Assembly: GCA_016194835.1 (NCBI GenBank)
Contig: JACQAU010000058.1
Location: 1-12,730, forward strand
Length of the DNA: 12,730 nucleotides
Direction: 5' to 3'
Origin: Deltaproteobacteria bacterium
GTDB taxonomy: Bacteria > Bdellovibrionota > UBA1018
Part shown: in pieces, positions 6,885 to 12,730 of the stretch
Numbering within the stretch: the first letter of the stretch is position 1
Layout of the letters: each line of letters opens with the position of its first letter
Notes under the pieces: generated by a model
The model's database searches: none
The model's input: the letters and a program-made list of their open reading frames with translations, nothing else
What the model was told of the DNA's origin: nothing
Position numbers and translations under genes: made by a program

Positions 6885-7696
6885 GGTTTTTGCTTTTTTA
6901 TAAAAATAAGGAAATATTTTCCTTGTTGATAGATTTTGTTAAAATCATCCACTGCAATCTGCTTAAAATTTTTATCAAAAATACTTTTTATTTTAAATCC
7001 AGTTTTTTCAAAAATTAGACAAATTTCATCAAACCCCCAAATACGTTGCAATTGTTCCTCTTCGAAGACAACGCTATGTTTTGTTGACTCGATAGTTATT
7101 TTTACTAAGTCTGTTGCTATATTCTCTGAAATATTTTTTAGGACCCATCGTATGTATGCTTTTTTAGTGCCATGGTTAATTTGCCATTGTGTAACACTTC
7201 CAACAGCATTTTGTTTTTCATTTAACCCCACTTCAATAAAGTAAAATCCATGTGGTTTTAGTGCTTTATTTGATATTTTAAGAGATTGAATAACGTGTTC
7301 TTTATTTAAAATATATCTGAAAGAATTATTGAGCAGAAAAACTGCGTCAAATGAATCATTTTGCACATTATATGGTATGGTCATATCAGCGACAAAATAA
7401 TCGATATTTTTATGTTTTCGTTTTGATTTCGCCCATCGTATCATTTCAGGTGCAATGTCAAAAGCTTTGACTTTATGCTCTTTTTCAGCAAGTCCCAGCG
7501 CATATCTGCCCGTGCCACAGGCTGGTAGTAAAATATGTTTTGAAAGGCAATCAGCAAAAAGACCCTGGAAATTACTAATTTCTGCTCTAATATCGTATGA
7601 AAACGCCAAGTCATAAATTTCTGGCACTGAGAAGAGTTTATTATTTTTAATTGCTAAGTCGGCAAACTGCATGTGGTCGTACCTCTGTGTTTGCAT
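6881..7696 (-). CDS. Class I SAM-dependent methyltransferase of the peptide operon
   Basis: A 271-residue Rossmann-fold methyltransferase. SAM-binding motif I is ILLPACGTGRYA (55-66), the acidic residue ending strand 2 is D80 in FDIAP, VADM (102-105) is motif II, and DSFDAVFLLNNSFRYI (114-129) is motif III. It has no membrane segment. It lies between the precursor peptide gene and the radical-SAM fusion, overlapping the latter by 4 bp (ATGA), so it probably methylates the precursor or the finished peptide; a nitrogen or carboxyl target cannot be told from sequence. The start at 7696 has only a weak GGAT about 10 bp upstream. An in-frame ATG at 7672, 14 bp after a GAGG, is an alternative that would drop eight residues. 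Confidence 0.88.
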   Translation of the reverse strand: MQTQRYDHMQFADLAIKNNKLFSVPEIYDLAFSYDIRAEISNFQGLFADCLSKHILLPACGTGRYALGLAEKEHKVKAFDIAPEMIRWAKSKRKHKNIDYFVADMTIPYNVQNDSFDAVFLLNNSFRYILNKEHVIQSLKISNKALKPHGFYFIEVGLNEKQNAVGSVTQWQINHGTKKAYIRWVLKNISENIATDLVKITIESTKHSVVFEEEQLQRIWGFDEICLIFEKTGFKIKSIFDKNFKQIAVDDFNKIYQQGKYFLIFIKKQKP

Positions 7697-7711
7697 TTAT
7701 TTATCCATTAA

Positions 7712-7754
7712 GTAAGGCATTAGAAAAAAATGAAAATTTTTACTAATGCCTTAC
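7712..7754 (-). terminator. Stem-loop after the precursor gene, likely attenuator or mRNA stabiliser
   Basis: GTAAGGCATTAG (7712-7723) and CTAATGCCTTAC (7743-7754) form a perfect 12-bp stem with a 19-base A/T-rich loop. It sits in the only real gap of the operon, 14 bp after the precursor stop and 15 bp before the methyltransferase start. On the - strand the stem is followed by TTAATGG rather than a U-run, so it is not a textbook terminator. Stem-loops at this position in peptide operons commonly raise precursor mRNA over enzyme mRNA by protecting or partly terminating the transcript. Confidence 0.7.
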
Positions 7755-7767
7755 AAATTTAAGCTGT

Positions 7768-7872
7768 TTAATTTCTTCCTGGAGGACAACGTCCAGTTGA
7801 ATAGCTCGGAAGGTTGTCTCCTTCTGTTGGCTTTGGTAATTCAATGATCTGTGGGTTTAAATTATTATTCAT
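7768..7872 (-). CDS. Candidate RiPP precursor peptide, 34 residues
   Basis: The ORF reads ATG (7872) to TAA (7768). AAAGGAG (7884-7878) lies 5 bp before the ATG, the best ribosome binding site in the operon; an in-frame ATG 15 bp further up is less well placed. The N-terminal half, with NPQIIELPKP at 6-15, looks like a leader recognised by a PqqD-type domain. The C-terminal part, YSTGRCPPGRN (24-34), looks like a core, with one tyrosine, one cysteine and two arginines. R28 and R33 are candidate substrates for the arginase-family protein, C29 and Y24 for the radical-SAM enzyme. It lies first in the operon and is followed by a stem-loop, as expected for a precursor. I do not recognise the family. 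It is too short for statistics alone, but context and ribosome binding site are strong. Confidence 0.82.
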   Translation of the reverse strand: MNNNLNPQIIELPKPTEGDNLPSYSTGRCPPGRN

Positions 7873-7877
7873 ATTTT

Positions 7878-7884
7878 CTCCTTT
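7878..7884 (-). promoter_or_regulatory. Strong ribosome binding site of the precursor peptide
   Basis: AAAGGAG on the - strand, 5 bp from the ATG at 7872. Just upstream a small hairpin GAAGA-N4-TCTTC (7889-7902) could expose or shield it in the mRNA. Confidence 0.75.
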
Positions 7885-7972
7885 CATAGAAGATAAGTCT
7901 TCGTTTGGAAATAGTTAATGCAAGACTTGTACCATGTAAGTACTCGCTAATATGACAGCAATAATAAAAAAT

Positions 7973-7992
7973 TTGTAGGTATTTCCCTACAA
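7973..7992. promoter_or_regulatory. 20-bp dyad in the divergent region upstream of the peptide operon
   Basis: TTGTAGG (7973-7979) and CCTACAA (7986-7992) are perfect 7-bp arms around a 6-bp spacer. It lies about 100 bp before the precursor start and about 105 bp before the + strand small ORF, so a bound regulator could control either. It is the kind of site an XRE-family protein would bind, but no cognate is identified. I could not assign a convincing promoter for either direction in 7885-8085. Confidence 0.45.
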
Positions 7993-8097
7993 TAATGATG
8001 GTTAATACCAACAAAACTTAGTAAATGGATACGCACGCGATTTTGATATTCAATTGGCACTTTTCTCGCAAGCCAATAAGCACAGAAGGAGACTCTT

Positions 8098-8217
8098 ATG
8101 GAATACTTTTCGCTACTTTCACTTTTTAGTACTGCGTGTACATTGATGCAGCTTTTGCTTATTTATCGCATTTTTAGACTTGTAGAATCTCAAGTTCCGG
8201 GCATTGAGGAGCTCTAG
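8098..8217 (+). CDS. Small single-span membrane peptide, 39 residues, unknown function
   Basis: ATG at 8098 follows AAGGAG (8086-8091) by 6 bp, an excellent ribosome binding site, and the ORF ends at TAG 8215. The product is hydrophobic from about residue 4 to 26 (FSLLSLFSTACTLMQLLLIY), with arginines at 24 and 27 that would face the cytoplasm, then a short tail ending GIEEL. A stem-loop covers its 3' end. It points away from the peptide operon. Possible roles are a small membrane regulator, an immunity-type peptide for the product of the neighbouring operon, or a type I toxin-like peptide; none is shown by the sequence. I do not recognise it, and chance ORFs of this length exist, so confidence rests mostly on the ribosome binding site and composition. 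Confidence 0.5.
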   Translation: MEYFSLLSLFSTACTLMQLLLIYRIFRLVESQVPGIEEL

Positions 8218-8235
8218 ATTTTTTCATCAATGCCC
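8199..8235 (+). terminator. Stem-loop at the end of the small membrane peptide ORF
   Basis: GGGCATTGA (8199-8207) pairs perfectly with TCAATGCCC (8227-8235) around a 19-base loop that contains the stop codon and a run of six T. Downstream is only moderately T-rich (TCATTTGGTAGTTTT), so termination would be inefficient. It has the same loop length as, and a similar GGCATT core to, the stem-loop at 7712-7754. Confidence 0.5.
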
Positions 8236-8388
8236 TCATTTGGTAGTTTTGGCGGGAATATAGAACATCATCTGTGATCCAGACAGTAAAAAAAGATAAG
8301 AATTTAGTTGCTTTTATTCAGATTATTTGCTAACATACAATTAATTGAGATAAATGTAGCATTTTATATTAAATAATTGGTGGTTGAT

Positions 8389-8715
8389 ATGAAAAAGCAC
8401 ATAAATTCATCCCCGCTCACAAAGCGATTATTGATTGAGATGGGAGAGAATTTAAGAATGGCTCGATTGAGACGAAATCTCTCTATTCGTGTTATTGCCG
8501 AGCGTGTTGGCGTTTCAGTCAATACAATCGTATCTCTTGAAACAGGTAGTTCGGGGGTAAGCATTGGAGTTGCTGCTAATGTTCTCCATGCACTGGGACT
8601 CAGCGAAGACATAAAGCACATTGCCAAAGATGACTCCTTTGGGCGCATACTCCAAGATATGAAACTAATGCCAAGAAAGAAAGCCACTAAAAAAACCCCA
8701 CTAAAAAACCCATAG
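8389..8715 (+). CDS. hipB: HipB-type XRE-family antitoxin (module 2)
   Basis: A 108-residue DNA-binding protein starting at ATG 8389; TTG at 8377 and GTG at 8380 are in frame, and a GGTGG at 8379-8383 favours the ATG. A Cro/C1-type helix-turn-helix spans about residues 30-56, with LSIRVIAERVGVSVNTIVSL as its core, followed by hydrophobic helices (IGVAANVLHALGL). The C-terminus is lysine-rich (RKKATKKTPLKNP), a flexible tail as in other HipB proteins. It lies 9 bp before hipA and should neutralise it. A short dyad AAATG-TAG-CATTT (8352-8364) upstream is a weak operator candidate. It is clearly different in sequence from the antitoxin of module 1, so cross-talk is unlikely. Confidence 0.88.
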   Translation: MKKHINSSPLTKRLLIEMGENLRMARLRRNLSIRVIAERVGVSVNTIVSLETGSSGVSIGVAANVLHALGLSEDIKHIAKDDSFGRILQDMKLMPRKKATKKTPLKNP

Positions 8716-8724
8716 ACGAAATAA

Positions 8725-9993
8725 ATGGATAACATTAATCAAAAACAAATTGAAGTGTGGGCCGATTGGCATATTTTAAAAACTCCTCAACGCGTAGGAG
8801 TACTAACTACTAATGTTACTCGAGGTAAAGAAATCTTTTCTTTTGAGTATGAACCAACATGGCTGAAGATTACTGATGCATTTCAGCTTGATCCAGCATT
8901 AAAACTCTACTCAGGAAGACAATATCTGACCGAAAATAAACCTAATTTCGGGATATTTTTGGATTCATCTCCTGATAGATGGGGACGAACTCTTATCCAA
9001 CGAAGAGAAATAATACTTGCCCATGCAGAAAAAAGGCAGGAACGAAAACTTTTTGAATCAGATTTTTTGCTCGGTGTATTTGATCTGTATCGTATGGGTG
9101 GACTAAGATTTAAATATGCAGATGGACCATTTTTGGATGACAACAAAGAATACGCTACACCGCCATGGTCTTCTATCCGCGAACTAGAAACAATCAGTTT
9201 AAAATTAGAAGAGAAAAATATTGAGAACAGTCCACAATATTCAAAGTGGCTTCAGATACTATTTGCTCCGGGTTCATCACTTGGTGGTTCAAGACCAAAG
9301 GCAACTGTACGTGATCCTAAAAATCACCTTTGGATAGCAAAGTTCCCAAGCCGTAGTGATACTCATGATGTTGGTGCTTGGGAATATGTGGTTTATCAAT
9401 TGGCAAAACGCTGTAGCATTAATGTTCCAGAGGCACAAGTAATGAAAGTGAGTTCAAAATATCACACGTTTCTTTCAAAAAGATTCGACAGAACACCATC
9501 TGGCAAACGAATTCATTTTTCATCTGCGATGACACTTCTTGAAAGAAAAGATGGAGATAATACTAGTATTGGAGCAAGCTATTTAGAAATCGTTAATTTG
9601 CTTATTGAGACTGGAACGAACACCAATAAGGATTTAGAAGAGCTTTGGAAGAGAATTGTATTTTCAATTTGTGTTTCAAATACTGATGACCATTTAAGAA
9701 ACCATGGGTTTCTTCTGACCAGCGAAGGATGGCAGTTATCTCCTGCTTATGACATGAATCCGAACGAATATGCTAACGGGCTGTGCCTGAATATTTCAGA
9801 AACCAGCAATGAACAAAGTTTGGAACTTGCGCTCAAGGCCGCTGAAAATTTTAGAGTGGATCAGATAAAAGCCAAAAAGATGATAAACCAGATTAAAACA
9901 GAAATTTCTAAATGGCCTCTTTTAGCTAATAAATTAAAGATCTCGTCCCGCGATAAAGATAGAATGACCCAAGCCTTTCGTCTTGCAAAGTAG
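8725..9993 (+). CDS. hipA: HipA-type serine/threonine kinase toxin (module 2)
   Basis: A 422-residue HipA-fold kinase. Visible motifs: an N-terminal subdomain ending with SPDRWGR (82-88); glycine-rich loop GSSLGGSRPKA (183-193), with serines near the position used for autophosphorylation in HipA; WIAKF (203-207) with the ATP lysine K206; NTDDHLRN (319-326) with catalytic D321; and LSPAYDMNP (338-346) with metal-binding D343. All catalytic elements are intact. It belongs to another HipA branch than the kinase at 442-1668: the N-terminal regions share little beyond the fold and the DRW/DGW-type motif. The target is unknown. The start at 8725 is the first ATG after the antitoxin stop; no strong ribosome binding site is seen, which suggests coupling with hipB. 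Confidence 0.93.
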   Translation: MDNINQKQIEVWADWHILKTPQRVGVLTTNVTRGKEIFSFEYEPTWLKITDAFQLDPALKLYSGRQYLTENKPNFGIFLDSSPDRWGRTLIQRREIILAHAEKRQERKLFESDFLLGVFDLYRMGGLRFKYADGPFLDDNKEYATPPWSSIRELETISLKLEEKNIENSPQYSKWLQILFAPGSSLGGSRPKATVRDPKNHLWIAKFPSRSDTHDVGAWEYVVYQLAKRCSINVPEAQVMKVSSKYHTFLSKRFDRTPSGKRIHFSSAMTLLERKDGDNTSIGASYLEIVNLLIETGTNTNKDLEELWKRIVFSICVSNTDDHLRNHGFLLTSEGWQLSPAYDMNPNEYANGLCLNISETSNEQSLELALKAAENFRVDQIKAKKMINQIKTEISKWPLLANKLKISSRDKDRMTQAFRLAK

Positions 9994-10044
9994 ATAGAAC
10001 ATCATAAATGTCATTGTATTTATTAAAGAAACAGTGTACACCAT

Positions 10045-10075
10045 ACACAAGAAACGGAACGTACAAATCTTGTGT
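10045..10075 (+). promoter_or_regulatory. Hairpin in the short leader between hipA and ribD
   Basis: ACACAAG (10045-10051) pairs with CTTGTGT (10069-10075) around a 17-base loop. An alternative stem GTGTA (10034-10038) with TACAC (10044-10048) shares bases with it, so the two are mutually exclusive. The 118-bp gap shows no match to the conserved FMN riboswitch blocks and no clear promoter. Confidence 0.3.
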
Positions 10076-10097
10076 TAAATATTGAAAGTATACAAAT

Positions 10098-10103
10098 AAG
10101 GAG
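10098..10103 (+). promoter_or_regulatory. Ribosome binding site that decides the unusual ribD start
   Basis: AAGGAG, 8 bp before the AUA at 10112. The in-frame stop TAA at 10097-10099 overlaps it, so the ribD reading frame cannot begin earlier. The TTG at 10108 is out of frame and meets a stop after two codons. Confidence 0.75.
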
Positions 10104-10111
10104 TACTTGTT

Positions 10112-11047
10112 ATAAAAACTCATGAAATTAATAAATTTTTCATAAAAGCAGTTGACTTAGCTACGCAATATCGTGGAGCAACTTCGCCCAATCCTCCTGT
10201 TGCGGCCATTGGAATTGATAAAGATGGAAATGAATTATCTATCAAAGCACACGAAAAAGCTGGTCTCCCGCATGCGGAAGTTTATGTCATTGAGGATTGC
10301 AAAAACAAAGGTCTTTTAGATCGCCTACACACATTAATTGTTACATTAGAGCCCTGTAATCATGCTGGTAAAACCCCGCCTTGTACAAAAGCGATTTTAA
10401 ATACGAACATTAAAAGAGTAATTATTGGAACAAGTGATCCAAATCCAAAAGTAAATGGCAATGGCGTAAAGACACTTAGAGAAGCTGGGCTCGAAGTCAT
10501 AGAAAATATTTGCACGTCAGAATGCGAAAGTCTTATTATGCCTTTTAAAAAATGGATAACTACTGGGTTGCCCTGGGTAACGCTTAAAAGTGCATACAGT
10601 GTAGATGGTAATATGATCCCACCTTCTGGAAAGAAAACTTTCTCATCCAATGAGTCGTTACTTTTTGCGCACAAGCTTAGAAAAAGAGCTGATGCCATTT
10701 TAACAGGCAGTGGCACAATTCTTAAAGATTTTCCTGAATTTACAGTGCGCTTAGTGCCTGATCATATAAACAAAATACGCTGGCTCTGTATTTTGGACCG
10801 TAGACAAAGAGTACCAACTGAATATATTGAACAAAAAAAAGCTCAAGGATTTAAGGTTCTTCTCTCCAAAGACTATATAGATGCTTTAAGGTATTTGGGT
10901 AAACAGGACTGTCTCGAAGTACTTGTAGAAGCTGGTCCCACTTTGCTCAAATGGATTTTAGAGTCTAATATTTGGGATGAGCATTACATAATAAAAGTCA
11001 AAGAAAATCAAGATGTTATAGAACATGCTTTGAGATATACTTTATAA
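10112..11047 (+). CDS. ribD: RibD: diaminohydroxyphosphoribosylaminopyrimidine deaminase / reductase
   Basis: A 311-residue bifunctional riboflavin enzyme: deamination, then ribosyl side-chain reduction, after GTP cyclohydrolase II. The deaminase half shows TSPNPPV (24-30), HAE (54-56) with zinc ligand and catalytic glutamate, and PCNHAGKTPPC (81-91) with C82 and C91. The reductase half shows KSAYSVDG (159-166), RADAILTGSGT (about 191) and LVEAGPTLL. The reductase is compact, so the protein is shorter than the usual 360-370 residues. No ATG, GTG or TTG occurs in frame before the conserved deaminase core. The frame opens after TAA 10097 and the codon at ideal distance from AAGGAG is ATA (10112). 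An ATG at 10538 would remove the whole deaminase, so it is not the real start. Confidence 0.88.
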   Translation: MKTHEINKFFIKAVDLATQYRGATSPNPPVAAIGIDKDGNELSIKAHEKAGLPHAEVYVIEDCKNKGLLDRLHTLIVTLEPCNHAGKTPPCTKAILNTNIKRVIIGTSDPNPKVNGNGVKTLREAGLEVIENICTSECESLIMPFKKWITTGLPWVTLKSAYSVDGNMIPPSGKKTFSSNESLLFAHKLRKRADAILTGSGTILKDFPEFTVRLVPDHINKIRWLCILDRRQRVPTEYIEQKKAQGFKVLLSKDYIDALRYLGKQDCLEVLVEAGPTLLKWILESNIWDEHYIIKVKENQDVIEHALRYTL

Positions 11048-11130
11048 AAATATTAAGAATTTATGTGCGAATAGATTGAGATTGGTATTTTTAAAGTGTT
11101 TATTACATGTTATGTTACAAAACGAAAGTT

Positions 11131-11739
11131 ATGTTCACTGGAATTATAGAAAAAATAGGCAAAATACTTCAGATTAATATCACCAAGCAAGGCGCTAGTT
11201 TGTGTGTTGAAACCGAATATCAAGATTTAACAGTAGGAGAAAGCATATGTGTTAGCGGTGTGTGCTTAACCGTTTCTGAAGTAGATCTAAATGGTAAAGC
11301 GTTATTTTATTTGAGTCCTGAAACGCTCTCTAAAAGTTCATTTTCAAAAATAAAAGCTGGAGACAGTGTTAATTTAGAAAGAGCGCTTGAGCCCTCATCA
11401 CGTATGGGAGGTCATTTTGTACAGGGACATGTCGATGGTCTTGCTTATTGTATTAAAATAAATTCTAATAGCGATGGTTATGAATTGTTTTTCCAGAGTC
11501 CAAATGAACTTGCTAAATATTGTGTAAAAAAAGGTTCTATTGCTTTAAATGGAGTAAGTCTAACACTAAATCAAGTTGATGATACAGGTATATGTTCTGT
11601 GTTTTTAATACCTTTTACTTGGAAAAATACAAATCTGTCATTATTAAAAACAACCGATCCAATTCATGTCGAGGTTGACGTGATTGCAAAGTATGTGGAG
11701 AAGCTATGTCAGAATTATCAAAAGCCATTGAATGCCTAG
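11131..11739 (+). CDS. ribE: Riboflavin synthase, alpha chain
   Basis: A 202-residue enzyme that dismutates two 6,7-dimethyl-8-ribityllumazine molecules into riboflavin and its pyrimidine precursor. The start MFTGIIEKIG at 11131 is the family's near-invariant N-terminus; an ATG at 11107 would add eight unconserved residues. Two lumazine-binding barrels are visible: the first with GESICVSGVCLTV (36-48) and GGHFVQGHVDG (93-103), the second with KGSIALNGVSLTLN (134-147) and FLIPFTWKNT. Length is normal (about 200). It follows ribD by 83 bp, and that gap has no clear terminator. It overlaps ribBA by 34 bp. This gene is called ribE in most bacteria and ribC in E. coli. Confidence 0.95.
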   Translation: MFTGIIEKIGKILQINITKQGASLCVETEYQDLTVGESICVSGVCLTVSEVDLNGKALFYLSPETLSKSSFSKIKAGDSVNLERALEPSSRMGGHFVQGHVDGLAYCIKINSNSDGYELFFQSPNELAKYCVKKGSIALNGVSLTLNQVDDTGICSVFLIPFTWKNTNLSLLKTTDPIHVEVDVIAKYVEKLCQNYQKPLNA

Positions 11740-12730
11740 TACAAGGTGAAATGATTGTCCTAGTTGACGACGAAGATCGCGAAAACGAAGGCGATCTCGT
11801 ATTATCGCCAGAGTTTGTAACTCCAAAGGCCATTAATTTTATGGCTACTCATGCCAGGGGACTTATCTGTTTAACGTTGGAAGCTAAGAGAGTAGAGGAG
11901 TTACGACTCCCAATGATGACCATGCACAATTGCAGTCAAAGGCAAACAGCTTTTACTGTTTCTATAGAAGCAAAAGAGGGCGTTGAAACCGGGATTTCAG
12001 CCCATGACAGAGCGCAGACTATAAAAATAGCAGTACATCCAAAAACCAGGCCAGATGATCTGGTTTCGCCTGGCCATGTTTTTCCACTCAAGGCTGCTGC
12101 AGGCGGAGTGCTTGTCAGAGCCGGACACACTGAAGGATCAGTTGATCTAATGAAAATAGCAAAGTTGATGCCAGCCGCAGTGATTTGCGAAATTATGAAT
12201 GAAGACGGAACAATGGCAAGGCTTAATGATTTAAGAAAGTTTTCTGAAAAGCACAATATCCCTATTGTCAGCATTAAAGATCTCATTAGTTATAGATTAG
12301 AGCGTGAAACTCTAATTGAACAAGTTGCTTGCACTAATTTTCCATGTGGGTTTGCACAAACCGGCAAGACAGATTTCAAGCTTTATGCATTTAGAAGTAT
12401 TTTAGACGCAGGAGAGCACTTGGCCTTGGTTAAGGGGCAAGTAAAAAATCCTTGTCTGGTACGTGTGCATTCAGAATGTGTAACTGGTGATGCGTTAGGA
12501 TCGTTGAGATGTGATTGTGGTGCACAGCTAATACAATCACTCAAGCAGATATCAGAAAGTGGAAGTGGTGTTTTAGTATACATGAGACGACATGAGGGTA
12601 GGGGGATAGGGCTAGCCAATAAAATCAGAACTTACGAGTTGCAGGATCAGGGTATGGACACAGTCGAAGCTAATCACCATTTGGGTTTTAAGATGGATCT
12701 CAGAGAGTACGGTTTAGGAGCACAAATTTT
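11706..12730 (+). CDS. ribBA: RibBA: 3,4-dihydroxy-2-butanone-4-phosphate synthase / GTP cyclohydrolase II (3' end outside window)
   Basis: 341 codons are seen of a usual length near 400. The N-terminal DHBP-synthase domain makes the four-carbon unit from ribulose 5-phosphate: EDRENEGD (23-30), HARGLI (49-54), TGISAHDR (95-102), GHVFPL (123-128) and HTEGSVDL (141-148). The second domain opens GTP: SECVTGDALGSLRCDCG with zinc cysteines C258, C269 and C271, then RRHEGRGIGL (294-303) and ELQDQGMDTVEAN. The catalytic residues of both halves are intact up to the cut. ATG 11706 lies inside the end of ribE with a 34-bp overlap, so translation is coupled. A ribH gene would be expected next, beyond the window. 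Confidence 0.95.
   Translation, partial: MSELSKAIECLVQGEMIVLVDDEDRENEGDLVLSPEFVTPKAINFMATHARGLICLTLEAKRVEELRLPMMTMHNCSQRQTAFTVSIEAKEGVETGISAHDRAQTIKIAVHPKTRPDDLVSPGHVFPLKAAAGGVLVRAGHTEGSVDLMKIAKLMPAAVICEIMNEDGTMARLNDLRKFSEKHNIPIVSIKDLISYRLERETLIEQVACTNFPCGFAQTGKTDFKLYAFRSILDAGEHLALVKGQVKNPCLVRVHSECVTGDALGSLRCDCGAQLIQSLKQISESGSGVLVYMRRHEGRGIGLANKIRTYELQDQGMDTVEANHHLGFKMDLREYGLGAQI

Noticed and set aside
9994..10111. FMN riboswitch before ribD
   Set aside because: The gap is only 118 bp and none of the conserved FMN riboswitch blocks can be found.
10112..10537. ribD considered a 5'-truncated gene beginning at the ATG 10538
   Set aside because: The upstream 142 codons are open, in frame and carry the HAE and PCNHAGKTPPC zinc motifs, so the deaminase half is intact.
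11048..11130. Separate promoter (TTGAGA-17-TTTATT) before ribE
   Set aside because: Poor match in AT-rich DNA; ribE is more simply read with ribD.
1..12730. CRISPR array, tRNA, rRNA or insertion-sequence ends
   Set aside because: No regularly spaced repeats, no cloverleaf or rRNA blocks and no transposase motifs were seen on either strand.

Overview
The window is AT-rich bacterial DNA. It holds a housekeeping riboflavin operon (right, + strand) beside an accessory block (left and centre). No rRNA, tRNA, CRISPR array or transposase gene is visible, and the sequence does not fix the species. A ribD-ribE-ribBA order with a bifunctional RibBA is shared by many phyla, so only 'low-GC bacterium' is safe.

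Left to right: (1) the 5' part of an AAA_14/DUF4143-type ATPase (1-264, - strand), preceded by an AT-rich leader with a 48-bp interrupted palindrome. (2) A hipBA-type kinase toxin-antitoxin module on the - strand (hipB 1670-1951, hipA 442-1668), with a consensus-like promoter overlapped by two copies of a palindromic operator. (3) A tightly packed - strand operon, 7872 down to 2193, that I read as a previously unnamed RiPP (ribosomally made, modified peptide) locus. In order of transcription it encodes a 34-residue precursor-like peptide ending in GRCPPGRN, a class I SAM methyltransferase, a 724-residue fusion of a radical-SAM/SPASM enzyme with an ABC-transporter ATPase, two ABC-2 type permeases, an arginase-family protein and a 69-residue protein of unknown function. 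Six of the seven genes touch or overlap; the one gap, after the peptide gene, holds a 12-bp stem-loop. (4) A diverging + strand stretch with a 39-residue membrane peptide ORF carrying a strong ribosome binding site (8098-8217), then a second, unrelated hipBA-type module (8389-9993). (5) ribD, ribE and the start of ribBA (10112-12730), where ribD has no ATG, GTG or TTG start and appears to begin with AUA.

How the parts fit: the two arginines of the peptide's C-terminal end are natural candidates for conversion to ornithine by the arginase-like enzyme. The radical-SAM enzyme would carry out a second modification (crosslink or epimerisation) and the methyltransferase a third. The fused ATPase with the two permeases would export the product. 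No leader peptidase gene is visible. The peptide operon lies between two hipBA modules, which suggests a gene cassette inserted next to the core riboflavin operon; transfer itself is inference.
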